A stretch of DNA of 64,000 nucleotides from Trametes villosa. Its lineage: Eukaryota > Basidiomycota > Agaricomycetes > Polyporales > Polyporaceae. How positions within the stretch are numbered: the stretch's first letter is position 1; every line of letters starts with the position of its first letter. This document shows positions 48,101-59,511 of the stretch, one piece after another. Below the pieces are notes generated by a model that was not told the DNA's origin, ran no database searches, and saw only the letters and a list, made by a program, of their open reading frames with translations. Location of the stretch: assembly GCA_002964805.2 (NCBI GenBank), contig PUDQ02000001.1:3930001-3994000 (forward strand), in the 5' to 3' direction. A program made the translations under genes and the position numbers.

Positions 48101-49776
48101 CAAGAGCGAGCTGTTGCTTGTGGAAGAGTACAACGATGCGGTACGTGCTTCACTGTAGCACCACAATTTATCACTCATAATACGCCCTCCAGGTTATCCC
48201 AATTTATTGTGACGCGCTCGAAGTGCTCTCTGACACAGCGATCACCGCCGACACATTGCAATCCCTCGCACACTTTCTCTACTCCGCGTTCATTCGGATG
48301 CCACAGCCCTGTCATGGCCCCATCGCCTTCTATGAGTTCTGGACCCACGTCCACCCCTCCCTCAAGCACTTGCGCGGCTCCTATCCGGAAGAGATCAACA
48401 CGGCTTTGCACGCGTGCCAAGCGGTGTTCGGGTCGATGTCGTCGCAAGACACCTCGTTCGATACCGAATCCCATTCCGGTTCGCAAGCAGAGGTGCGTTT
48501 TCATCGAAGTGGGCCGTTCGGCAGCGCGTTGATTGTGCGGCGTAGTTCGTGTCCCCTGTTAAGTCGGAATCGGTCACACCGAGATCGCTTCGCTCCGAAT
48601 CCCTGGTCCTCCAGAAGACGCCTACAAGGAAACGCTCGCCCACCCTCAGTCCCGAAATACCCTACGAACCCGCCTCATCTCGTCGATTGCGTTCGTCGGC
48701 ACGCGCTTTGCGGACGTCTCCGAGACTGCGGCACGACGAGGACGTCGTGAGCTCAGACTACATGCCAAGCTCGCCCACGGATGCGGTACGGGCGAGGCGG
48801 CTCGCAGCGCGTCCCGCGAGCCGCGTCGCCCATGAGAGACCAACGAAGCCGGCGGACCGGCCACTGAAGCGGAGAAAGCTCGACGACTCTTCACGCACCC
48901 CTCGCTCAACATCTCGCCTCAGTCACGCGAATCCGTCTGGCTCATCGCCTGTTTCCTCCGGCTCGAGGAGCAAAGACGTCAGCGTCAGAGTGCAGAGGCG
49001 TGGCCCCCACCGCCTCTCGGGCGCAGCGCCGACACCCTCGAAGTCGAAGGGCAAGCAGGTCGCAAGGAGCCCCGGTTCGTCACCCCCGAAGGGAGCTACT
49101 ATTGCTTCACCGTCATCGGATGACTACGACGCCTGGGAGGCCCCTATGTGCGACGTCCAGGAGCTGTCTGGTAGGCCACTGTGCTACTACTATCCAGCAG
49201 TTTTCTGACTGCCTCTGGATACAGACGTGATCCCAGACAGCCAGCCATCCGATGCGGTCGAGGACGATGACGACTCGCTGCTGCCGAGCTACATGAAAGC
49301 CGGCGCGCACGATGAGGACCCCCACAGCGGTTCGTCCCCACTCCCGATTCCTCCCCTGTCGTACGTTCTCACTCATACCGCCCTTAGACGATACGATGAT
49401 CCTCGACACGGCCCTTCTGGCCGACATCCCCGACGCGCTTCTGCCGCGACACCGCGGGCGCCCGCACTCTCCCATGCGCATGCACACCGCGCCCGCAGAC
49501 CTCGACCATTCCGCCTCTGCCTCCACCTCCGCCTCTAACCCGCACGCGCACGAGCCCCCGCACGCGCAGAGACTTCAACGCGCGCGGACGGCGTCGGCGC
49601 ACCTCGACGAGCTGCGGAACGTGTATGATGCATTGCGTGACGAGGGCTCGCAGCTCGGCGTGGGCGAGATCGCGGCGGCGACGGAGCTGACGAGTAGGCT
49701 AGGCGCTTTGCTGAGCGAGAAGTTGTCGCGGAGGCTGAGGGGGGAGGGATCCAGCGAGGCAGGGGGCGATGGGTGA
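45193..49776 (+). CDS. RIF1: RIF1-like telomere/replication-timing protein
   Basis: Ten exons (45193-45652, 45706-45920, 45970-47028, 47082-47593, 47649-47795, 47846-48140, 48193-48492, 48546-49170, 49225-49329, 49388-49776) join in frame to 1368 residues, close to the size of fission-yeast Rif1. The first 1000 or so residues are all-helical HEAT-like repeats (SMAAWIFSTSRLPTAIMARH, IIHQLLARYPETFFHQSVPLL, NISVYDAL-type segments). The C-terminal 350 are disordered, rich in Ser, Arg and Pro with nuclear-signal blocks (PLKRRKLDD). A short coiled coil (HLDELRNVYDALRDEGSQLG) is at the end. Rif1 recruits PP1 to delay origin firing, and acts at telomeres and double-strand breaks. I saw no clear canonical RVxF or SILK PP1-docking motif. 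The ninth intron (49330-49387) uses a GTTCGT donor. Assignment is from overall pattern; another HEAT-repeat protein is possible. Confidence 0.65.
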
Positions 49777-49966
49777 ACAGGTGGTGGACAAACGGACAAG
49801 GTGTGGCCAGGGAATCTGCAAAAGACACTTATGTTATTGCTATAATTATGGCTGTATGCGCCCATGGTCTTCAGTAGTCTATACATGCGCGCCCCCAAGG
49901 CGCGCTCGGCGTCACCCACGAACTCTCCGGGGGGGAAACCCCGTTTTGCAGCGCGAGCCCGCGCAT

Positions 49967-52229
49967 CTACTCGAACACCTGGCACCCGTACTCGACGTTC
50001 CCTTCTCGGCTGAAGGTGATGATGTGGTCTGCAGAGCGTGGTCAGCACAGTCGTTTGAACACGCTTTAGTGAAGAACCGTACCGCCTAGCCTCCGCGTGG
50101 TGAACCCAGTCTCGCAGTAGCAGCTACGCCGCGGCGGTCAGGGACAGCGGGTCAGACGCGGACGCGGCACGCACTAGTAGTATATCCACTTCCGCCGGAA
50201 CACCTCGATCTCCTCCCTTGCCTTCGCGTCGTCCGTGTCCATCACGCCCGGGTACTCCGCCTTGAGCGCGGGCACGATCGTGTCCGCGAAGCGCGCCTCG
50301 AAGCGGCGGCGCCACTCGCGCAGCGTGCGCGAGTAGTGCGGGCCGATGTTCGACACGGCGTCGACGACGAGGCGGCCGCGCGAGCCGCGGTTGAGCGTCT
50401 CGACGAGGAAGGCGAGCGTCGGGAGGAAGCCGCCGGGGAATACTGTGTGGAGGGGCTGGTTAGCTCGTTTCGAAGAGGCAGCAGGGATGTCAGGACTTAC
50501 TCTAGGTGTTTCATAAGAGCATCGCAGGAAGAAGGCGGTCGAGAAAATCAGTCTGGGAGAGTAAGTTATGGCGCGAGGCAAACGCACCCATTTCCTGATG
50601 AAATCCACTTCGCGCATGTACTGCTCGAATCCTGCCAGACCATGAGCCTCTTAACGAATGACGAGGTAAAACGACACTTACGTGCTTCGGGGATCGTGAT
50701 TCCCTGCACCACCCCAACGCCCGTCTCCTTGTTCAGCGCCCAGTCGATCTTCTCCCAATACGTCTGTTACCACACCCCTGATCAGCATCCTCCCATACCA
50801 CCTTCCCCCTTTCACCTCCCACAATTCCCCTCAACAAAACACGCACCTCCATATACTCCCTCCCCACCGCCTCGACCATCTCCACGCTCACCACGCGATC
50901 AAACGCGCCCTCCCACTCGCGCGGCATATTCCGATAATCCAGCAAGTGCACGCGCACGCGGTCCCCCACACCGGCCGCCGCGGCGCGCGCGTTCGCGAGC
51001 GCGGCCTGCTGCGTAGAGAGCGTGAGCGTGTCGACGACGGTGCCCGGGATCGTCGAGGTGACGAGGATCGCGAGCGCGCCCCAGCCGGAGCCGATCTCGA
51101 GTATCTGTGGGCGGGTGGTGTTAGTGTAAGCGCGTGAGCAGGGAGAGGGTGGGAGGAGGGGCGTACTCGGTGTCCGGGGCGGATGTCCGCCTTGCGGATG
51201 ATATGGCGCAGTTTGCGGAATTGCGCGGCTTCGAGCGCGTCCTCTCCACCGCTGTGCCCGTGCGCGTCCTGCTCGCCCGCAGGGAACAGGTGCAGCGCGT
51301 CGAACTGGATCGGCTTTGGCGCGTCTTCGGACTCGGAGCCCGCGAGCGTGCTAGGGGTGGACGCGCCGGTGCTGATGAGCGGGGGCGTCGCGGACGTTGG
51401 TGAGGAGCTGGACGAATGAGAGCTGGAGGAGGCGGAGGCGGGCGGTGGGTGGAGGTCGCCGTCGAGCTCGGGGAAGATCGCGCAGGAGTATGTCATGTCT
51501 TTCGACAGGAAACCTATCAGGCCGCGCGTGAGCATGAGCGTGTGCGGCGCATACAGCCTGGAGATAGGGGCGTACCCATGAACATATTATTGCTGATGTC
51601 ATAGTGCGCGCTGATGTTCTTGCGCGCGTTCGCGACGGTGTTCACGATGTACGCGCTCAGGCCCAGCTGCGGCATGCGCGCCATGAGGCGCGAGAACAGC
51701 GAGGAGTCGATCGCGCCGAGCTGCGCGCGGTTCGCCAGAAAGACCTGTGTGTGCGCGGGCGCGCGGTCCGTATGTGAGCGCGACCACTTCCAAACGCGTA
51801 CCGCTCCGTGGAGCCCGGGTGCGGCGCTTAGGGGAGAGGGGGACGCACCAGGAAGACCTTGACGAGGTCGTCGCAGTCGATCTCGCCGTACATGTACGCC
51901 TCCGCGAAGCCGAGGTCGCCCATCGCGCAGAGGCGGAGCCAGAACACGGGGTTGCGCACGGTGAGCGCGGCCGCGGGCGCCGTGAGCGCGTCGCCACCGC
52001 CACCTTGGCCGAAGGTGTAGGTGCGCTCTGGGGTGTGGATGGTGAGCGTGCCGTTCGCGATGTCCTTGAGCAACCTGTCCCGCGGATTGAATATTGAGTA
52101 GGGGGTCACACGAGCGTCTAGGGGTGAGACTGGGACGCACCCGGTGGCTGCTTTCTCTGCGAGTGCGCACAGGGGCGCCTTGACGTAGGACGAGGAGGAG
52201 GCGACGAGCGAGCTGACGAGGGCGCTCAT
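49967..52229 (-). CDS. Cyclopropane-fatty-acid-synthase-like methyltransferase
   Basis: Ten exons (52229-52141, 52074-51849, 51744-51576, 51513-51167, 51104-50847, 50763-50682, 50631-50588, 50455-50175, 50123-50083, 50028-49967) give 532 residues. Family landmarks in order: FAEAYMYGEIDCDDL, ISAHYDISNNMF, FLSKDMTYSCAIF, the SAM-binding ILEIGSGWGALA, LLDYRNMPREWEGAFDRVVS with VEMVEAVG, WEKIDWALNKETG, QGITIPEAR, FIRKWPLHTVFPGGFLP, and the C-terminal EFRRKW-like helix. The enzyme adds a methylene (or methyl) group from SAM across a double bond of a phospholipid acyl chain. A Ser-rich insert of about 90 residues between ...SCAIF and ILEIGSG is absent from bacterial CFA synthases. The intron 50587-50456 (132 bases) is longer than its neighbours. 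The many introns argue against a recent bacterial origin. Confidence 0.9.
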
Positions 52230-53818
52230 GGTGGTGGTGCAGAGGAGAGGCGTGGAGCGGGCGTGGGTCGCGTTCCGGGGTGTGGTTTTGTAGGCGAGCG
52301 GGATCCGGGAAGGACGGGGCGGACGAGGGTGGCGGGCGGGAGCCGCGACCGCACAGGCGTGGGCGGTTGCCAACGATGCGGATGGCGTCCCACAGTCATT
52401 GAGGGCGGCGGTGACGGAGCCAGGGGGATGGATCGCGCTATAGCTTCAGCCGAGGAACATCGCCATCCCACCATGCTCGACAAGGCCTGATGCTGCCCGG
52501 GACGGCTGCGTGGACGGCCTCGGGGCCCTTACCGCTGCCCCGGACGATGATGGACAGCGACAGGGCGACGGTGCCCGAGCCCCCCGCGAAGCTCTCCTGC
52601 CGCGAAGCCCGTCGCGTCTCCCGGGCGACAACACTTCCGTTCTCCGCAGAATCCTCCCAGTCCTCGCAAACCCCTCGGGAATCCCGGCGTGTCCTCGTCA
52701 AGTCTGCAGTCCGGCTCGTGCTTGGCGTATGTCCTAAAAGCGTAGGATCGTTGTAGAGATGTGCGCCTCGCTGACAGCAGGGGCGCGATCCAGCGCGGGC
52801 AGACACCAATCAAGCAGCCTGCTCGCCGCGTCCGATCGCGTCCTCACGCTCGCGCAGGCGCCCACAGCGTCTAGCCCACACGGTCACGTGCTGTATTAGA
52901 CGCCCGGAGTCAAATTGCTTCGCCCGCTCGCTCGTCTACTCCTCCACCACGACAGCACCAAAGCCGCGATGCTCACCCCGTACAGGACGGCGGCAGGCCC
53001 CCGCCCGCCGCCGTCCACCTCCGTGAGCGGGCTAAGGTCTGAGCATTCCAGTCCCTCTCGATCGACTCTAGCCGGGTCCGGTCTTAACAAACCGAGCGCC
53101 GCACCAGAAACGCAGCCCGCGCCGCTTGCCCTTCGGGGCCCCGGAGACGCGCCATGGCGCAGAGGGGTGGCTAGCGGGCTATGGGAGACGGCGCAGGGAT
53201 CGGGCGCGCACGCGCGCTCTCGTCGGCCCCCCAGGGCCAAGAGGGTCTGCGCGTGCGCCGTCCTTCAGTGCACTTCGCGGCTCGCAGTTGCGGGGCCTCG
53301 CGCCCCTGCGAAACTCGATTCAGACTACTCTGGTGCTGTCGTGCCCACTTGCAATTTTTTCCTCGTCTTTGCGCTCTTCGTGAGTTGCCATCGATCTCCA
53401 GCCATCGGCCATCGTCTAGGAGTGGGACTGCGCAATCATCGTTGGGGATCAGGATCGAGGTGCGTGTATGTCCCGTAGCTCACCGTACATGCTCTGATTT
53501 TGTCGATATCGCCTCTAGATCACTACGCAGTGCGCAGGACGAGTTGCTGGGATGGAGGATGCGGCGGTGTGAGAGGAGGCATAGGATAGGCTTATCTGTA
53601 TGTCGATATGGTTTTTGGACAATAGATGCGTCGTCTACTTCCTCTCGTCCGTGCTCTCGTTTCAACTCTTCGTCAAATGAACTACTTTAACTTACGTGCC
53701 ACGGCACACCGGAGCGCGCCTGTGCGGAGTCCAAGATGCCGTCAGCGCAGGTTTGCCACCAACCATCTCGACCCGACTGTTCCTACCTGTTCCTACTGCG
53801 CCAGCTTCAGCAGCCTCA
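52230..53818. other. Divergent intergenic 1.6 kb, no supported gene
   Basis: GC-rich for the first 1.2 kb. It contains open frames on both strands, including a 114-codon minus-strand frame (53240-52896) with a hydrophobic stretch near its C-terminus, but none has a supported structure. It should include the CFA-like promoter. Confidence 0.45.
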
Positions 53819-54654
53819 ATGTCGCAGCCCGCGTCGGACTCATCTCATTCTCAAGTCGTGTCATACGCAACGCCCCCACCACACCTGCTACCTCTTCCTG
53901 TATCAGCCTCAGCCTCAGCCTCGGCCTCAACCTCCATCTCAGCAGCGCCTTCGGCCCACACCCCCTCCCAACCCTCAGTCAAATCATCTCCAGCCTCGGC
54001 CCGCACTCCCATCCCACCCCCATCCAACCCGCCCTCGCATCTCACCAGCACCAGCACGCCCTCCGTCCCTGGATCCACAGCCTCCGTCGAAGAGCACCTC
54101 GAGCGCCTCACCACCGCCGTGCAGGAAAACGGGCACCTCCTCCACGTCTGCACCGTCCTGTGCGAGGCGCGCTGCGCCCTCGCGCGCGCCCGCGACGGGG
54201 AGCAGGACAAGCGCGCGCTGAGTGTGCAGGAGCAGCTGGCAAGGATGCTCGCGATGACGCAGGAGACGCTGAGGCGGGAGAGGGAGGTGCGGGTCACTTG
54301 TGAGTGTCATTTGTTGAGGTTGTCTGTGCGCGAGGGAAGAGGGCCGAGCGAGAGGGGCAGAGGGTACTTGTGCGTACTCGTACGGGCGGGGGTATATGCT
54401 CATGGAGCAGTGAACGCGGCGCTGGGTACAGCGTCCGGGTACAGTGCGCGCAAATTAGTTGCAATAGGTCTGACGAGCTTGCGTTTGCAGCCGACCCGCA
54501 AAAGTACGTGCTGGACCTGCAGCGCGCGGCGTTTGGCGCGGGGAGCACGCCAGACTCGATTTCGCGGTCGTCCATGATGGAATCAGGTGAGTGCATTCGT
54601 AGTATGCAAGTGCACCAGCTGTGCAGCTGAGATGTGTTTCACTGTGCAGATTAA
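53819..54654 (+). CDS. Small coiled-coil protein, unrecognised
   Basis: Predicted exons 53819-54299, 54491-54586 and 54650-54654 give 193 residues. Residues 1-90 are Ser/Pro/Ala-rich and disordered. Residues 95-160 form a helical coiled coil (VEEHLERLTTAVQENGHLL, LSVQEQLARMLAMTQETLRR). The second exon encodes DPQKYVLDLQRAAFGAGS and then SRSSMMES, and the final exon adds one residue and the stop. The first intron is 191 bases, unusually long, so a further small exon may hide in it. The start is the first ATG in frame with good context, but an upstream exon is possible. I do not recognise the family. Confidence 0.5.
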
Positions 54655-54947
54655 TGTGCATATATGCTGCTGTTTATGCACCGTGCTCGTTGAATGATTG
54701 AGCTGCGGCATTCCTGGCGTATGGGCGACCGAAGGTAACCTCCAAGTGGTAAACCTCAAGACCTATCCTTGAGAGGGTTGACTGTCATGTATCGTCTGTC
54801 TGAGTGTACTAATCCTTCAGCGTGCTCAGGCTAGGGTGATACCCAGAAGCCGTTGCTCCCTTGCCTTTCTCCGCCACTTCTTCCCCGACACTTCAATCCC
54901 GTCCTCCACGGGCCGACGAGAACTACAGCACTCCCCATCATGGGATC

Positions 54948-56889
54948 CTAGGAACCACCTTCCTCTACCTCCAGGCTCTTCTGTCTCGCCTTCCTCTTCC
55001 ACCGCCTCTCCTCCGCGCGCACGTGCACGAGCTCCCGCGCGAGCTGGTGCACCGTCAACCACCGCGCGCGATACCGCCGTGGCATGCCCCACCCCTCCCG
55101 CTCCGGCCCCTCGTCGTCCCCCCACGCGACCCCGTCGCACATCAGCCCCTCCCAGCCGTCCTCGACGTCCCTGATGACCGGGAACGCGTCCGAGAGGATG
55201 GAGGCGACCGCGTACGGGTCGACGATCGGCGAGATGCCGACGAAGAGCGCGCGGAGCGCGTGCGGCGGCAAGCCCCCGGCCGGCCGCGTCTCAAGGCGCG
55301 CGGGCGGGAAGCCGGCGAGCGTCGCGTCGAACGCGAGCGCGAGGGTCTGCAGCTCCGGGCAGAGCTGAGCGAGGGCGAGCACGCCGAAGAGCGTCGCGCG
55401 CGGCTTGCGCGGGAGGGCCCTCTCGACGCGCCCGACCCCACCGTCACCTTCCTCGTCCGTTCGCTCGGCGTCCTGCCATGCCGTGAGGCGCAGGTCAGCG
55501 TCCTCCATGCCCCAGGGATTCTGCATGGCGATGGCGAGGTAGCCTGCGCGCGGCCACGCGGTGCCGAGCTTTGCCAGCAGGGCGTCGTCGATGTCGAACG
55601 GACAGTGGATGTCCAGAGTCAGCTCCTCCAGCTGGTGCATCTCCATCAGCGGCTTCAGCGTCGCCTCCCTGATAGGCTCGGGTTCCCGGACGCGCTTCTC
55701 TGGTGGGACGTAGCCCTCGTTCGCGCTTGCCGCGTGGAAGACGCTCCATACATTGAGATTCAACTTGACCAGGTGGTCCTTGGCGCACGGGAGGGCGACG
55801 ATCGCGGCGAAGAACACGTCGATCTCGTAGCGCGGCACGTCGTGGGCCACATGTGCTGATAGCTCGCTCAAGTAGGGCGCACCCACATGTTGCAGGAACT
55901 CGGTCAGAAACGCGACACTGGCGACGACGAGGTGGAGGTCGCGCAGGAGGGGAAAGTCGCAATACGGAGGCCTAGCGAGCGCCGTGCTAGCCCAGGACTC
56001 GCCGTCTTCACCCTCTCGAGCGTCGGGCTGGTACAACGTGAGGTGCAGGGACGTGAGGCTGCGGAACTCCGAGCACAAGACGGACGCCACGCTGCCCGCC
56101 AGCGCCTCGCCAATCGGGTGGACGTCGAGCTTGAGCGTGTGCAAGCGCGGCGCTCGCTCGTGCAGCAACGCGAGCATCCCCGGGAACGGCTCGCCCTGCG
56201 CGGGCCCAAACCGGGTCCGTGGAAGCCCGCTATACGACCCACGGCGCGGCTCGTCGCTCTGGATCTCGAGCTCACGGAGCGGCGGTGCGAAGAGGATATG
56301 TAGCCCGCGGAAGAGGTCCGGCGCGATGAAGGACCGGCGGAAGTAGCTGACGCGTACGGTGTTCGAGAGCAGGGGGCGCGTCCCCAGGATCGCGGCGAGC
56401 GCGATGTATGCGTCCGCGTGCGCGTAGTACCGGCGCGCTTGCGGCGGGAAGTGCCTCAACTCGTGGTCGAGCACCTTCACGCGGCGGGCGTACTGGAAGA
56501 CTCGCTGCAGGTCGGTTGTCTTCGGCGGCCCGTCTACGGTGAAGGTCTGTGGAAGCAGCGCCATTGCGACAAGCGCAGTCAGCGTCCTCTAGGCCCAATC
56601 ACGAATGAAGAAGAGAGAAGGGACTTGCGAATATCTTGTCGTCACCGTCACCGTCGCTGATTGTGTACGCGCTTTCAGGCAGAGCGAAGAACAGGACCGC
56701 GATGTCGGGGACCACCCGCCAGAGCGCGTCCGCGGCGGGCTCGTGGAAGAAGCGGCAGGTTCGAGCGAGTGCGTTGACGTTGTGGTACCCACTGCGGCCC
56801 ACCGGAACATGCCTGAATTGCTCTGGGTCGTTGATGAGCAGACGGCATATCCGTTGGTGGATCTCCTGGGGGATGCGCGCGAGGGCCAT
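54948..56889 (-). CDS. F-box-like/leucine-rich-type protein, cluster 2 copy 5
   Basis: Exons 56889-56629 (87 codons) and 56546-54948 give 619 residues. The F-box-like region has LARTCRFFHEPAADALWRVVPDI. Exon 2 opens TFTVDGPPKTTDLQRVFQYARRV, aligned with copies 1 and 6, and ends with VGISPIVDPYAVASILSDAFP and RYRARWLTVHQLARE. The intron (56628-56547) has a GC donor, GCAAGT, the standard strong GC-AG consensus. No GT donor nearby keeps the alignment. Role by family: SCF substrate receptor. TATA-like CATAAAAG lies 52-59 bases upstream. Confidence 0.8.
56628..56629 (-). other. GC-AG intron donor, copy 5
   Basis: Exon 1 ends ...GATATTC followed by GCAAGT (donor at 56628). The acceptor CCACAG precedes ACCTTCACC at 56546. 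A CTGAC branch candidate lies in the intron. Confidence 0.7.
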
Positions 56890-57198
56890 CCGTTGGAACC
56901 TGGGAGACTGAGCGGAGGCTGCGTTTGCGCGGGTACACCACTTTTATGCTACGCAGAAGCGACGCGTACGAGGACGGACAGCCGAAGTTCACTGGATTGA
57001 TTGTGTCGGCAATGACCAGAAGGACTTGAAGCCAAAACGCGATGTACCCGCCATTATGTGAGCGTTGTCCCGTATCGCACGTAAATCCCAATGTATTCAT
57101 ACATGCAGCATCATTCTCCACGCAGACAATTATTCTCCGATCCGAACTTACCCATTGCCATCCACGCTGCGATACAGAGGTCTTCGAGGGGCTAATCC
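56890..57198. other. Intergenic between copies 5 and 6
   Basis: 309 bases with a TATA-like element for copy 5 and the 3' end of copy 6. No gene. Confidence 0.5.
56941..56948 (-). promoter_or_regulatory. TATA-like element of copy 5
   Basis: CATAAAAG on the minus strand, 52-59 bases upstream of the ATG at 56889. Confidence 0.45.
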
Positions 57199-59183
57199 TC
57201 AGGCCTCCTCGCCCATCTCGTTCTCGTCTTCCGAGAGCTCCACACCCGTCACCCTGGCCCTCCGCGTCCTCTCATGCTTCCTAATCCTCGCGAACTGCTC
57301 GATGAGCTCGCCAACACGCTCCCACCGGGTCCCATACAGCCTCGGGAGCGACCACCGCGCGCGCTCAGGGCCCCAGCGGGGGCCGATAGGATCGTCGTCC
57401 TCGTCGAACTCGAGGAGCTTCCAGTCATGCTCGATGCTCCCCACCCACGGGTATATGTCCGACAGGAACGCGGCGACCGCCCAGGGGTCCTCGATCGGGG
57501 ACAGCCCAACGATGAGCGCGTCAAGCCGCTGTGGGGGCGCGCCGAGGCCCGGCCGCTTCTCCAGCCGCGCGGTGGGGATCGCGGAGAGACTGGCGTCGAG
57601 CTCGAGCTCGATGACATGGAGCCCCGGACGGAGCCGCGCAAGCGTGGCGAGCGCGAGGAGCGTCGTCCGCGGCCGCGTCCATGCACCCATTGGGCCCCCG
57701 TCGCTGCGGTCCACGGGGCCCTCCTCGGTGCGTACCGTTCCCGCGCGCATGTCCGTGTCGAAGACGCCCCAAGGCTTATCCCAGTAGCCGAGCTGCAGGG
57801 AGGAGATGTGGGGCCAGGCGAGCGCGATGGTCTCCACGTCGGCGTCGTCGAAGTCGAAGGGACAGTGGATGTGCAAGCGCACTCCTCCAATCGTTCGCAT
57901 AGACATCAGCGGCGCAAGAGTCTTGACGGTTATCGGGTCTGGCGCGCGAGCGCGATGATGGGGGTGCTCGAACTCGGTGGCCGAACCGGCCAAGTCCGCC
58001 GCGCTGTCGTACACGTTTGGGATGCGCACTTCGAAGAACGCCATGGTGGTGCGCGTGGGGAGGGCCGCGACGGCGTCGAACAGGAGGTCGATCTCGCATC
58101 GCAGGACGTGTTCTGTGCCCAAGTCTAGGTGGTGGAGGCTGGGTGAGCTCATACATCCTAGGAGTATGATCAGCAGCGTGACCGTTGCGCCGCTACCGAT
58201 GCGGAAATGATGCAACGCGGGGAAAAGCGAGCGCGCATGCCTGTTCGTGAACCTCGCCCGGTCATCGTCTGCCCAAGCGGAGGGTTCCGTGCTGGCGGAA
58301 AAGTCTGCCAGAGAGGGCAAGGAACCTAGGTGAGCGAATCCTTCTGGTCCAAGTGGAAGGCCATCCGGGGTGAGGCAGATGCTCGTGAGGTGCACAAACC
58401 CTGAGGAGAACACCGCAGACGCGGGGCCTACCATTGTGGGGTTTGGATAGGTGTTCCACGAAAGCTGCGTCAGGCGCGGCAGGCGTTCTTTCAAGCGCTG
58501 CATGATCAAGGGATAGTTTGCTTTCTGTACGATAATCTGTTCCTCCTTGGAGAGTGACCGGTCACCGGTGAGGTTGCGGCCGTGACGGTTGTAGACACGG
58601 AGCATTCGAACTTGATCGCCATAAAGGATGTGGATGGAGCGCAAGGCCTCCGGCGATACAGAAGGCGGATTGTGCCACGCGATGGACCGGACGTTGGGGA
58701 ACAAGGTGCGGTTGTTCAGGACCTGCGCGAGCGTGTGGTACGCTTCCGTTCACGCGGTGTTGTGGCTCACCTCCTGTGGAAGTAGAAAGGCGGTATGCCC
58801 TAGACTCTTTACGCGACGCGCATAGGAGAAGAACCTTTGTAGATCTGCCTCTTGTGGCACGCCGACGAATGTCTGTCAGGGAGTGTTAGTACATGAATAT
58901 GAACCGTGCCAAGTGGACTTGCGAAGATTCTTTCCGGCTTTGGGGGCTCCGTGCGGTATGTATGCGGGGGAAGAGTGTAGAAGAGAAACGCGATGTCAGG
59001 GATGCTGCGCCAAAGCGTATTGAGGGCCGGCTCGTGGAAAAGGCGGCAGGTCCTTGCAAGAGCGGCGACCGTGCTGCATCCAACAGCTTTCAGATTCTCA
59101 CTATCGTCCCTTTGGCACAAGACCAGCTGGCATATCTTCGCCAAGATGTCGGCCGGGAGGCGAGATAGCGCGGCTGTAGACAT
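57199..59183 (-). CDS. F-box-like/leucine-rich-type protein, cluster 2 copy 6, with in-frame stop or new intron
   Basis: Exon 1 (59183-58923, 87 codons) ends ...PERIF before a 50-base intron with GC donor GCAAGT and a perfect TACTAAC branch. Exon 2 starts at 58872 (TFVGVPQEADLQRFFSYARRV). In frame, a TGA at 58752-58750 interrupts it just before TEAYHTLAQVL, which still aligns with IEAYEVLATIL of copy 1. A potential intron 58770-58723 (48 bases, GTGAGC donor, GTGAAC branch, GCGCAG acceptor, in frame) would remove the stop and give a 628-residue protein. The rest (58722-57199) is an intact leucine-rich-type domain with VGLSPIEDPWAVAAFLSDIYP and RLYGTRWERVGELIE. It is therefore either a fresh pseudogene or a gene that spliced its way around a stop. 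Confidence 0.7.
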
Positions 59184-59511
59184 AATCAGTGGGGGGTGGG
59201 AACGGTAGGCGAGTGGCTCTTCAAATTCACTACGCCCAGCTACCCTTATACTCGGAGCGATACAAAGTCGTTTGTCAGATGAGAGTGAGGACACTGCGCA
59301 ACCCTGGGAGTAGCCTTAATGCTCGTGAGCCACGTTTGAAAAGCGAGCGGATAGCAGACTAGTAGACGATACACTAGAGGGCGAGAGAGATATGTTCGAT
59401 TCTTGAGGCACGAAACTGCAAGAAGTCAAGAGGCGTTCATCAGCATGTTTCCTCCTGCAGAACGACAGCTCGTTACTTACCAAAGTCCGCCTATCAATCT
59501 GGATTCGCACT
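59184..59511. other. Intergenic between copies 6 and 7
   Basis: 328 bases with the copy 6 TATA box and the copy 7 terminator region. No gene. Confidence 0.5.
59243..59250 (-). promoter_or_regulatory. TATA-like element of copy 6
   Basis: TATAAGGG on the minus strand, 60-67 bases upstream of the ATG at 59183. Confidence 0.45.

Noticed and set aside
49355..49387. Very short intron starting GTACGT in the RIF1-like gene
   Set aside because: Too short (about 30 bases) and leaves the wrong frame. The donor at 49330 gives a 58-base intron with correct phase.
52896..53240. 114-codon minus-strand frame with a hydrophobic C-terminal stretch
   Set aside because: It could be a small membrane protein, but the start is uncertain and overlapping frames on the plus strand are as long. 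Not enough support.
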